A DNA stretch of 35,386 nt from an uncultured Bacilli bacterium (lineage in GTDB: Bacteria; Bacillota_I; Bacilli_A; RF39; UBA660): the NCBI GenBank assembly GCA_947627375.1, contig CANQVR010000006.1:1-35386 (forward strand), written 5' to 3'. Position numbers and translations under genes: made by a program. Below, one piece after another: positions 18,100 to 27,137 of the stretch; the stretch's first letter is position 1, and the number at the start of each line of letters is the position of its first letter. The notes beneath the pieces were generated by a model, which did no database searches, was not told the DNA's origin, and saw nothing but the letters and a program-made list of their open reading frames with translations.

Positions 18100-20263
18100 A
18101 TTTTCGGTTCTTTTTCTTTTCGCGATCAAGTAAAGCTTCTTTTCTTGAGAAATTAAGGCGTCCACGTTTATCAGTTCCAAGTGCTTTAACCATTATTTCA
18201 TCGCCAACTTTTACTAAGTCTTCACATTTAGCAACACGTTTTGTATCTAAGTGTGAAACATGTACTAAACCTTCACATCCTGGCCATACTTGAACAAAGC
18301 AACCAAAATCTTCGACTTTGACAACTTTAGCTGAATATATGGCACCAACTTCTACTTCACGAACGACATCTTCGATCATAGAAGCAGTTTTATCGATAAT
18401 TTCTTGATCAGTATGATATATAATAACTCGACCATCATCTTCTAAATCAACTTTTACCGCATTAACATTATTTACATCGGTAACGTTTGAAGCTTCACAA
18501 ATAATTTTTGTAATCATTTCACCACCACGACCAATAACATCTTTGATCTTTTCAGGTTTGATCATGAATGTCTTAGTCTTAGGAGCATATTTAGAAACTT
18601 CTTTTCTTGGTTCTTTTATTTGTTTAGTTATAACTTTTAAGATTTCAAGACGTGCTTTTTTAGCTTGAAGTAAAGCTTCTTGTAAAATTTCTTCCGTTAT
18701 ACCTTTAATTTTAATATCCATTTGAAGAGCACAAATACCATCTTTAGTTCCTGCAACTTTAAAGTCCATATCACCAAGATGATCTTCCATACCTTGAATA
18801 TCAGTAAGGATAGTATAATCATCATTGTCAGTGATAAGTCCCATAGCAATTCCGGCAACTGGGGATTTAATAGGAACACCTGCAGCCATTAAAGACATAC
18901 AACCAGCACAAATGGAAGCTTGAGATGATGAACCATTTGACTCTAAAATTTCTGAGACAACACGAATAGTATATGGAAATTCTTCTTCACTTGGAATTAC
19001 TTGTAGTAAAGCTTTTTCTCCTAAAGCTCCATGACCTATTTCACGACGACCTGGTGCTCCATATCTTCCTGTTGAACCAACTGAAAATTGTGGAAAATTG
19101 TAATGTAACATAAATCTTTTACCATCTTCAAGACCTAAGCCATCAAGTATTTGATGTTCACCTAAAGCTCCTAAAGTGGTAACTGATAAGCTTTGAGTTT
19201 CTCCACGAGTGAAGAGAGCTGAACCATGGGTTCTAGGTAAAATATCAATATCAGTTGAAAGAGGACGAATCTCATCCATCTTTCTACCATCAGCACGAAT
19301 GTGTTCTTTGACGATAATACTTCTAAACAAGCGATATTCTATATCATTTAACACTTGATTAATAATAACTTTAAGTTCCTTTTCACCATCGGCATCTAAA
19401 TCTTTATGTTCATCACTATTCATAATAGCATCGATAACATCTTCTTTTACTTTATCTATTTCTTCATACTTTTTTAATTTTTCTTTAATACGAAGAGCTT
19501 TATCTAATCGTTTTGCCGCAAGTGACTCTACTTCATCTCTTAGTTCATGCGTAATTTCTAATGTTTCATACTCCATCTTGTCAACGCCAATTTTTTTGAT
19601 TATCTTATCTTCAAAAGCAATCAACTTTTTAATAGCTTTATGTCCTTCCATCAAAGCTTTAAGCATAATATCTTCACTTACTTCTTTGGCACTTGACTCA
19701 ACCATGTTAATGGCATCACGTGTTCCGGCGACAGTAAGATCTAAAATAGACTTTTCAGCTTCTTCAGGGGTTGGATTAATTATATATTTGCCATCGACAT
19801 ATCCAACTTTGACACCCGCAATTGGTCCATTAAATGGTATTTCACTGATTGAGGTTGCAAGTGATGAGGCAAACATTGCGGTAAGTTCAGGGGAACAATC
19901 TTGATCAACTGATAAGACTGTATTAATAATCTGTACTTCGTTTTTAAAATCTTCAGGGAAAAGTGGTCTCATAGGACGATCAATCATACGTGCCGCCAAA
20001 GTGGCATTTTCCGTAGGACGACCTTCTCTTTTAATAAATCCTCCTGGGATTTTTCCAACTGAATATAATTTCTCTTGATAATTTACAGTAAGTGGAAAAA
20101 AGTCTGATAGTAAGTTTACTTCTTTATTTACAACTACTGCTGATAAAACTACTGTATCGTTATATCTAACAAGTACAGATCCAGTAGCTTGCTTTGCCAT
20201 TTCTCCATGTTCTACTATAAGTTCTCTTCCATAAAAATCTAATTTAAATATTTCTTTTTTCAT
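18098..20263 (-). CDS. pnp: Polyribonucleotide nucleotidyltransferase
   Basis: RPMRPLFPEDFKNEVQI, GRYGAPGRREIGHGALGEKAL, SNGSSSQASICAGCMSLMAAGVPI, KH (MIKPEKIKDVIGRGGEMI) and S1 domains. Confidence 0.98.
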   Translation of the reverse strand: MKKEIFKLDFYGRELIVEHGEMAKQATGSVLVRYNDTVVLSAVVVNKEVNLLSDFFPLTVNYQEKLYSVGKIPGGFIKREGRPTENATLAARMIDRPMRPLFPEDFKNEVQIINTVLSVDQDCSPELTAMFASSLATSISEIPFNGPIAGVKVGYVDGKYIINPTPEEAEKSILDLTVAGTRDAINMVESSAKEVSEDIMLKALMEGHKAIKKLIAFEDKIIKKIGVDKMEYETLEITHELRDEVESLAAKRLDKALRIKEKLKKYEEIDKVKEDVIDAIMNSDEHKDLDADGEKELKVIINQVLNDIEYRLFRSIIVKEHIRADGRKMDEIRPLSTDIDILPRTHGSALFTRGETQSLSVTTLGALGEHQILDGLGLEDGKRFMLHYNFPQFSVGSTGRYGAPGRREIGHGALGEKALLQVIPSEEEFPYTIRVVSEILESNGSSSQASICAGCMSLMAAGVPIKSPVAGIAMGLITDNDDYTILTDIQGMEDHLGDMDFKVAGTKDGICALQMDIKIKGITEEILQEALLQAKKARLEILKVITKQIKEPRKEVSKYAPKTKTFMIKPEKIKDVIGRGGEMITKIICEASNVTDVNNVNAVKVDLEDDGRVIIYHTDQEIIDKTASMIEDVVREVEVGAIYSAKVVKVEDFGCFVQVWPGCEGLVHVSHLDTKRVAKCEDLVKVGDEIMVKALGTDKRGRLNFSRKEALLDREKKKNRK

Positions 20264-20310
20264 ATACTAACTCCTCGCTACTTAGTATTATAACATACTT
20301 TGTATTCAAA

Positions 20311-20333
20311 AAAAATAGACATGTGCCTATTTT
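20311..20333 (-). terminator. Intrinsic terminator after rpsO
   Basis: Minus strand AAAATAGGCACATGTCTATTTTTTTT; overlaps the TAG stop. Confidence 0.65.
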
Positions 20334-20596
20334 CTTAAACCTAATTCTTTTATTAACTTACGATATCTAGTTACATCAGTTTTAGCAAGATATCCTAACA
20401 TATTACGACGTTGACCAACTTTTTTTAGTAAGCCACGACGAGAATGGAAATCATGAGTATGTACTTTTAAGTGTTCAGTTAACTCTTTGATTTCTTCAGT
20501 TAAAATAGCTATTTGTACTTCTGCAGAACCAGTATCTTTATCATTGATTCGATATTTTTCAATGATTTTAGTTTTTTGATCTTTAGTTAAAGCCAT
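20327..20596 (-). CDS. rpsO: 30S ribosomal protein S15
   Basis: 89 aa; [50 protein letters not shown]. Confidence 0.98.
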   Translation of the reverse strand: MALTKDQKTKIIEKYRINDKDTGSAEVQIAILTEEIKELTEHLKVHTHDFHSRRGLLKKVGQRRNMLGYLAKTDVTRYRKLIKELGLRK

Positions 20597-20603
20597 TTTT
20601 ACA

Positions 20604-20669
20604 CTTCCTTTCTTTATAATTTGCCAAGTTCTAAGTATAAAGTCGGAACATCTCTAAACCGAGAACTGG
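20604..20669 (-). promoter_or_regulatory. Candidate rpsO leader pseudoknot (S15 autoregulatory type)
   Basis: Stem 1 CCAAGTTCT (20624-20632)/AGAACTGG (20662-20669); inner CGG/CCG hairpin; loop TATAAAG (20636-20642) complementary to CTTTATA (20612-20618), which abuts the SD complement CTTCCTTT. Confidence 0.5.
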
Positions 20670-20718
20670 TAAGTACATCTAATATACTACATTTTACTTA
20701 GTTTTTCAAGCAATATTC

Positions 20719-22530
20719 TTATTTTTTCAAGATTAGACGATGCCAACCATCTGACAAACGATTATTTACACTCACTTGATAACTTATTTGCATACCATCA
20801 GGTAACTTAATAATGAAAGCTGGATCTTTGGCTTTTGTCTCTTGATTATAGTACCTACCTTCCGCAAGTTCATATGTACAATCAGTATTTTCCTCTTTCG
20901 ATACTTTACTACTTCTACTGTAATGACATCCTCCATCTTCTTTTAACTCTAAGACTTCATCATCTTCAGCAAAAGTTTTCGTCTTTTCTGATTGACTAGT
21001 ATCAAACTTATATACTCCATAAGATAAATAATTATTACCGACTTTGATACCTTTTAATTTTTCTTTTATCGAAGATATAGTATTGCGAGCGTTCTCATTC
21101 ATTTCATAAGTAATATAATTATCTCCTTCATAAGAACCTACTAAATCACTCATATCATTATTAATATTATCTTTTCTAATAGTTTGAAATTTAACATTGA
21201 CATTTGCCGTAATATATTTATTAGAAAACTTCTGATTATCTTTATGATAAGAAATATTTTTTAAAGAACTTTTAGAATTTAGTAACTTCTTTAAAGGTAT
21301 ATAAACTCCACTATCTATATTTTTTAATTTATAAAAATACCAATTATATTCTTCTGTATCAACTGAATATAGGATTGTAAGAGTAGAATTTTTATATGGT
21401 TTAGAAATATTTACAATTTTATTTTCCATGTAGAGTAATCTATAAATATCTTCTTTCTTATCTTTATAATTTATTACCATTTCAGGATGTTTATTATCAT
21501 CGATATTTACTATGGCAACTTTTACTTGATCTACTTTATCGAAGATATTATGTTTTAAATAGACAGCATACTTATTGCCCCAATCTTGACCTGTATATAT
21601 TTCATCAGGGATAATATACTCAAATCTCTCTTTTAATTTATCGATATGTCCACTTAGGATGTTACTTAAAATTGGAATAGTTATAATCATAATAATTAAC
21701 GAAATAATAAGTGGAATAGTAAGGGTTTCTTTTATGTTGAATTTTTCTTTAACTAATCCTTTTTTATTAGTATGTTTTACTTCCCATTTAATAATAGAAA
21801 CCTTTAAGATAATAGTATATATACCTAAAGTGATAATGGATAGTACAATCCACTTAATCCAGTTTAAAAATAAACTCCAAACATTACCGCTAAACTCTAA
21901 CTCTTGTCCATCATAAACAGTGTGACTAATTTTATAATTATCCATTAAACATAAGGCGGCTGGGAATAAGATTCCAAAGGAAAAAATTGTTATAAAAATC
22001 CCAAGACAAGACCAACCGAAATAACTGATAAAATTACCGGTGAACTTAGATTTATTATTATCATCAGTATCGGTTTCTTTTTTATAGTCTTCAAAATGAG
22101 TATGCTTAATTAGCCATTTTGTTCTTATATAAGGAATAAAGATAATAAAAAGTCCAAAAGTTATAATTATTAATAGCCAATAGAAAATCCAACTACCAAG
22201 TAATTGATAACCATAACCATCAAATTTTAGTCTTTTGTCGTTTATTGAAGTATGTTTTATTCTATAATTATAAGACATACATAAAGCAAAAGGATAAGCA
22301 AGTCCAAAAGTTATTATTGTTACTATAATACCAAGTATTTTCCATAGTAAAAAGCCTAAAATACTACCATCAAAATTAGATTCTCCTAAAACAAAAATTT
22401 TAACAGCTGTTTCTCCTTTTAATTCTACTGGTTTATTAGAAACATCTTTCTTTTTTGTCTTTTCAGTTTTAATCTTATTTACTTTTCCCATTTTATTACT
22501 CTTCTTTTTCGTACTTGACATAATTCTCAC
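20719..22530 (-). CDS. DUF898 (YjgN)-like multi-TM protein with tandem duplicated domain and extracytoplasmic C-terminal region
   Basis: Two ~100-aa units: FDGSILGFLLWKILGIIVTIITFGLAYPFALCMSYNYRIKHT and FTGNFISYFGWSCLGIFITIFSFGILFPAALCLMDNYKISHT. Confidence 0.65.
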   Translation of the reverse strand: MRIMSSTKKKSNKMGKVNKIKTEKTKKKDVSNKPVELKGETAVKIFVLGESNFDGSILGFLLWKILGIIVTIITFGLAYPFALCMSYNYRIKHTSINDKRLKFDGYGYQLLGSWIFYWLLIIITFGLFIIFIPYIRTKWLIKHTHFEDYKKETDTDDNNKSKFTGNFISYFGWSCLGIFITIFSFGILFPAALCLMDNYKISHTVYDGQELEFSGNVWSLFLNWIKWIVLSIITLGIYTIILKVSIIKWEVKHTNKKGLVKEKFNIKETLTIPLIISLIIMIITIPILSNILSGHIDKLKERFEYIIPDEIYTGQDWGNKYAVYLKHNIFDKVDQVKVAIVNIDDNKHPEMVINYKDKKEDIYRLLYMENKIVNISKPYKNSTLTILYSVDTEEYNWYFYKLKNIDSGVYIPLKKLLNSKSSLKNISYHKDNQKFSNKYITANVNVKFQTIRKDNINNDMSDLVGSYEGDNYITYEMNENARNTISSIKEKLKGIKVGNNYLSYGVYKFDTSQSEKTKTFAEDDEVLELKEDGGCHYSRSSKVSKEENTDCTYELAEGRYYNQETKAKDPAFIIKLPDGMQISYQVSVNNRLSDGWHRLILKK

Positions 22531-22610
22531 TACTATTTTTAATTATAAAAATCCCTTCATCTCTATTTTCTAGCCTTATTTTACCAAATTTTAATGAAAC
22601 AAGCAAGAAA

Positions 22611-22631
22611 AAAGTACCTAGTTGGTACTTT
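22611..22631 (-). terminator. Intrinsic terminator downstream of the complete Rpn-like gene
   Basis: AAAGTACC TAGT TGGTACTTT stem, T-run on the minus strand. Confidence 0.75.
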
Positions 22632-23706
22632 ATTTTTTTACATCGTACACATGATGTTTTTTATTTCTTTTTTACCCATGCCAGTAATGTCGCTTATAGT
22701 GTTAGTATCATAGTTCTTTTTTAGCATTTTCTTTACTACATCAGTCTTATTTTGCTCAATTCCTACGTTATATGCATACCTATCTTCTATTGCGTCTATC
22801 TCGGCTTGGGTTAAAAATTCTTCTGTCACTGCCTCTTTGGCATCTTTCCTATATTCTTCCATTATTTCTATTCCTCCTATCTCTTCTTCTAATCTTTTAC
22901 TATCTTCTTCATTCATGGCAAGCATAAACTTCTCAAGCATATTTAGTTTCTCATTACGTTGAAACTTCTCTCTAATTCTTGGTAGTTCTACATGATAAAT
23001 ATATATGTAATCTGTTAATAAGTTCTTTTCTCTTTCTATTAAATCAGATAATCCATATTTTGTCACTGGTGTTTTATTTCCAATTATGGAAAAATTATTT
23101 AAATCTATTAGTCTTACTTTCTTATAATTATATTTATCTCCTCTTAGTCTTATATTTGAAAATGTCTTACATAAATATTCTAGGTTACGTAGTAATCTAC
23201 TTTTATCTATTTGTCCATTCATTTCTATTATTATAATTTCATTATTTACACTACATATAAAATCTGTCATCGTTATTGCATTTTTAACTTTACTTTGATC
23301 TATTTTATTATTTAATAGAATCATATTAGTATAAATATAATTATAATCTTCTTTTAAGACTTCTGAGATTATAAATGCTGCATATTTCTTTTTAGCCTCA
23401 TTATTTATTATAGTTAGAAACATAGGATTATTAACTGCTGGAACAAACTCATGTTCTTTTACTTTTTTTAAATCTACTAACTTATAGGAATTAATATTAC
23501 TAAATTCATATTCTAGTAATGGCTTCATACCATTCCTCCTTTCGTCCATAGTTTTAACACAAGAGTAAAACTTATGCAAACGACCAAAATTTAAAATTCA
23601 CTTCAAAAATAAAAGGAATTTAACAAATTCCCCTTAGGCGAATTTATTAAATTTCTAGTCAAAACTCTCTTGAAAATACAAAATTCATACTTTTTTTATT
23701 TTTTTA
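22632..23706 (-). mobile_element. Complete copy of the dispersed Rpn-like element with its conserved upstream region
   Basis: Upstream half is shared with 1-183 and 3' half with 35144-35386; boundaries inferred from where similarity stops. Confidence 0.65.
22638..23528 (-). CDS. PD-(D/E)XK nuclease-fold transposase-like (Rpn/PDDEXK_2) protein
   Basis: ITMTDFICSVNNEIIIIEMNGQIDKSRLLRNLEYLCKTFSNIRLRGDKYNYKKVRLIDLNNF core; C-terminal short-repeat region; SD AAAGGAGG supports start at MKPLLEYEF (23528) rather than 23579. Confidence 0.75.
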   Translation of the reverse strand: MKPLLEYEFSNINSYKLVDLKKVKEHEFVPAVNNPMFLTIINNEAKKKYAAFIISEVLKEDYNYIYTNMILLNNKIDQSKVKNAITMTDFICSVNNEIIIIEMNGQIDKSRLLRNLEYLCKTFSNIRLRGDKYNYKKVRLIDLNNFSIIGNKTPVTKYGLSDLIEREKNLLTDYIYIYHVELPRIREKFQRNEKLNMLEKFMLAMNEEDSKRLEEEIGGIEIMEEYRKDAKEAVTEEFLTQAEIDAIEDRYAYNVGIEQNKTDVVKKMLKKNYDTNTISDITGMGKKEIKNIMCTM

Positions 23707-26267
23707 TATATTTCCATGACAAACAACACTATAGTTGAAATTAATAGCAAAAATCCTAAATCTTTTAAAGGAATAATAGAAGTTTGGAGCAATGTTGAAA
23801 GCAGTGGTACTTCCATAACAATAAAATGTAATATTATCGATGCGGCAACTCCGAAGAATACTAACTTATTATTTTTATAAGGCATTTTAAAAGCACTTGT
23901 TTTCTCACTACGACAATTAAAGACATGAATATTTTGGATAAATACCATTAAAGCCATAATATAACCACGAGCTGTTGCTATATCCATTTGGATATACTTT
24001 ATTAAATATGTCCAAACTAGAAAAACTATTAGACCGATAGTTAAACCTGAGACTAGAATCTCTTTTAATAATTTTTTATCAAATAAAGATTCTTTTGGAT
24101 CAACAGGTTTTTCTTTCATAATGTCTTTTTCTTTCTTTTCAAAAGATAAAGCAAAATCTTGAATACCATCAGTTACAACATTTAACCATAAAAGTTGAAT
24201 TGCAACAAGTGGCATAGGCATGTTAAATAAAATAGCAAGCAAGAAAAATAATACTTCGGCAAGTCCACAAGAAATTAAAAAGTAAATAATTTTTCTGATA
24301 TTAGCGTAAGCCACTCTTCCTTCTTCAATGCCTGAAACAATGGATTTAAAATTATCATCCATTATAATCATTCGTGAGGCTTCACGGGTTATATCAGTTC
24401 CACTACCCATCGCAACACCTAAATTAGCAGCTTTTATAGCTGGAGCATCGTTTACTCCATCTCCTGTGACACAGACAAATTCCTGTTGGCGTTTTAGTGA
24501 TTTTATAATTTCTAATTTTTCTAAAGGCGTTACTCTTGTAAAGACACATTTACTTCTGACAAATTTATCAAATGTCTTTTTATTTTTCTTTAAATATTTT
24601 TCTACTTCTTCTGTTGTGGTAACGTCCGCAAAATCATCAGTTAAGCCTAACTCTTTTGCAATAGAAAATGACGTTAAAGGATGATCTCCTGTTACCATTA
24701 AGACTTTGATACCTGCTTCTTTACATTCTTTGATTGCTGGGATTGCTTCTTTTCTGATTGGATCTATAAAACCAACTAAACCAACAAACTCTAAATCTTT
24801 TATATCATTTTCGTTATATGTTTTTTTCTTTCTAATTTTAGCCTTAGCTAGAGCAATAACTCTAAGACCCATACTAGCCATTTTTTCATTTTCTTTTAAA
24901 ATGTTTTTATCTTTAACTTGGCAAAAAGACATTACGACCTCAGGAGAACCTTTGATAGTAACATAATTACGATTATCCTCTTCAAAAAATACAGCAGAAT
25001 ATTTATTTTCTGATTCATAAGGAATCATTTCTAAGATTTTTATATGATTAGTTTTTACTTTTAATTTCTTACTTAATAATAAAAATGCTATATCGATAGA
25101 ATCTCCTATTTTTTCTTTAGCTGTAATTTTAGCTTCGTTATTGATACTTCCTAATAAGGAAATCGGTTGTAATATTTCTTGTTCTTCTTTAGTTAAATTG
25201 TCATCTATTTTATATGATTTAAATTTCTTATTATTATAAAGAGCGACTTCTCTAGCAGTTTGTTCATTAATAGTCAGTGTTCCTGTTTTATCACTTACGA
25301 TAACAGTACAACTACCTAGAGACTCAGCAGAATGTAATTTTTTAGCAACGACATTCTTTTTGGCCATTTTGTTAGAGGCAATAGTTAAAGCCATCGTTAA
25401 AGCAAGAGGTAACCCTTCAGGCATAGCTGAAACCGCAAGAGCAATGACTGATAAAAATATCTCATTATAGTCTACTCCTTTACTTAGAAGTAAAATTGTA
25501 ATAATGAACGCTACTATTAAAACAAGCATACTTATTTGTTTAGATAATTTTTCTACTCTAATAGTTAGAGGAGATTTCTCTTCTAAAGTATTATTAATAG
25601 TATCAGCAATCTTTCCTATTTCTGTATCGAGTCCTGTTTTTATAACGACAGCACTTGCTCTTCCTTTGACTACGGTAGTTCCTGAAAATAAAATATTCTC
25701 TTGAGCTGCTAAAGATAAGTTTTCTTTTTTTAAAGTATCTTTTGTTTTTACTACTTGGATACTTTCTCCAGTAAGGACTGCTTCATCGACCATTAAATTA
25801 TGAGCATCGATTATTCTCATATCTGCACTTATCTTATCTCCAGACTCTAAAAGGACTATATCTCCTACTACTAATTCTTCTGATAAAACTTCCAGCTCTT
25901 TTTTTTCTCTTTTTACTCTTGTTGAAACTGTAACTAAAGATGATAAAGCTAAAGCCGTATTGTTAGCTTTGTTTTCTTGATATGTTCCCATTAAAGCATC
26001 TATTAAAATTATAAATATTATCGCAATTGCATCGACTATTTCTCCTGCGATAAAAGAAAAAATTACCGCAATTATTAAAAGGATAATAATAGGATCTTTT
26101 ATTTGATTAAAAAATACTTTAAAGATACTTTCTTTTTTATCTTCAGGTAGTTTATTAAGTCCATTTATTTCTCTTCTTTTTCTTACTTCTGCAAAACTTA
26201 ATCCATCAGCACTAGTTTTTAATTCTTTAAATATTTCTTTTATCTCTTTATTATAAAAATCTTTAAT
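23685..26267 (-). CDS. P-type cation-transporting (Ca2+-type) ATPase; N-terminus extended to an AUU start
   Basis: DKTGTLT, TGES, GDGVNDAPAIKAANLGVAMG, C-terminal TM domain. Uninterrupted in-frame extension of 92 codons upstream of the called ATG at 25991, encoding the typical N-terminal region ...DGLSFAEVRKRREINGLNKLPEDKKESIFKVFFNQIKDPIIILLIIAVIFSFIAGEIVDA... Confidence 0.9.
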   Translation of the reverse strand: MKDFYNKEIKEIFKELKTSADGLSFAEVRKRREINGLNKLPEDKKESIFKVFFNQIKDPIIILLIIAVIFSFIAGEIVDAIAIIFIILIDALMGTYQENKANNTALALSSLVTVSTRVKREKKELEVLSEELVVGDIVLLESGDKISADMRIIDAHNLMVDEAVLTGESIQVVKTKDTLKKENLSLAAQENILFSGTTVVKGRASAVVIKTGLDTEIGKIADTINNTLEEKSPLTIRVEKLSKQISMLVLIVAFIITILLLSKGVDYNEIFLSVIALAVSAMPEGLPLALTMALTIASNKMAKKNVVAKKLHSAESLGSCTVIVSDKTGTLTINEQTAREVALYNNKKFKSYKIDDNLTKEEQEILQPISLLGSINNEAKITAKEKIGDSIDIAFLLLSKKLKVKTNHIKILEMIPYESENKYSAVFFEEDNRNYVTIKGSPEVVMSFCQVKDKNILKENEKMASMGLRVIALAKAKIRKKKTYNENDIKDLEFVGLVGFIDPIRKEAIPAIKECKEAGIKVLMVTGDHPLTSFSIAKELGLTDDFADVTTTEEVEKYLKKNKKTFDKFVRSKCVFTRVTPLEKLEIIKSLKRQQEFVCVTGDGVNDAPAIKAANLGVAMGSGTDITREASRMIIMDDNFKSIVSGIEEGRVAYANIRKIIYFLISCGLAEVLFFLLAILFNMPMPLVAIQLLWLNVVTDGIQDFALSFEKKEKDIMKEKPVDPKESLFDKKLLKEILVSGLTIGLIVFLVWTYLIKYIQMDIATARGYIMALMVFIQNIHVFNCRSEKTSAFKMPYKNNKLVFFGVAASIILHFIVMEVPLLSTLLQTSIIPLKDLGFLLLISTIVLFVMEIYKKIKKV

Positions 26268-26350
26268 TTAAATCACCCCTTTACCATAAACATTATAACA
26301 AACAAAAAGAGAAATTTCTACTCACATTCTCCTTTTTATAAAGATTATTT

Positions 26351-27100
26351 TTATTTTACTTTTACTTTAGAATTTTTATCTTTTTTAGAATAATTCTCTT
26401 TTAAGAATTTATCAAATTCTTCCATTAACTCTAAAGTTTTTGGACAGAAACAGTAAAAATCTTCATCTATCGTATAATATAAATTAAAAGCCGTTCGAAA
26501 ATGTTCTTTAGGACTATAAATTTTTAGTTCATGACATTCATCACCATAGTAATTATAATCCATTGTTTTTACATAAAATGATTCTAAAGCACTTTTTTCT
26601 TCTTCGTATATTTCTTCAACTTCGTAAGTATTAGTAAAGTTACCTAAGGTTTCTTCTAAAGAAGTTGCGACGACATCAGTTAAATCGAGTGTTTGAGTTG
26701 GTCCAAGGGAAGTAATTAAGGTTTTCTTTTTACTTTCTTGATGATTTACAATCATACATTGATTTATACCTTGATTAGATATATATAACTCGATATTATT
26801 TTCTGTTAAAGCGTTTAGTAAATAATCAGGAAAAATATTTAAGATACTTTCTATTGTTTTGATATTATTAAATATTACTAATAAATCATTGGGATTTTTT
26901 AAATCTGTTATAGTGTATTTTCTTTCATCACCATTTATATAAAATAAGACATTAGGTGTTGATATATAAGGATTTTTCTTAATACTACAGCCTGTCTCAT
27001 AAAATAGTTTATTAAATAAATTATTTGAAAAATCATATTTTATTTTCTTATCACTCTTTTTTATATCTATCGATAAATCATCATTTACATTATAAATCAT
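26351..27100 (-). CDS. Hypothetical protein
   Basis: 249 aa ORF directly upstream of the ATPase and downstream of addA; no family recognised. Confidence 0.6.
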   Translation of the reverse strand: MIYNVNDDLSIDIKKSDKKIKYDFSNNLFNKLFYETGCSIKKNPYISTPNVLFYINGDERKYTITDLKNPNDLLVIFNNIKTIESILNIFPDYLLNALTENNIELYISNQGINQCMIVNHQESKKKTLITSLGPTQTLDLTDVVATSLEETLGNFTNTYEVEEIYEEEKSALESFYVKTMDYNYYGDECHELKIYSPKEHFRTAFNLYYTIDEDFYCFCPKTLELMEEFDKFLKENYSKKDKNSKVKVK

Positions 27101-27137
27101 ATTATCTCCTCCTTGTTTCTATAATATATGATTAATT

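Noticed and set aside
18697-18879. 60-aa minus-strand ORF inside pnp, and the plus-strand ORFs at 2081, 7638, 8530, 8809, 13848, 15066, 16105, 18030, 19578, 21659, 22979, 24328, 24706, 25504, 31907, 33430 and 33704
   Set aside because: They overlap well-supported minus-strand genes out of frame or antisense, have low-complexity translations and no recognisable domain.
20264-20300. AGTAT..ATACT palindrome upstream of pnp as an autoregulatory element
   Set aside because: It overlaps a likely TATAAT -10 box and is too short in an AT-rich context to support more than a promoter.
26268-26287. Four-codon uORF ATGGTAAAGGGGTGA upstream of the ATPase as a frameshift or leader peptide
   Set aside because: It is out of frame with the ATPase, has no slippery site, overlaps the SD, and probably starts at or before the predicted transcript start.
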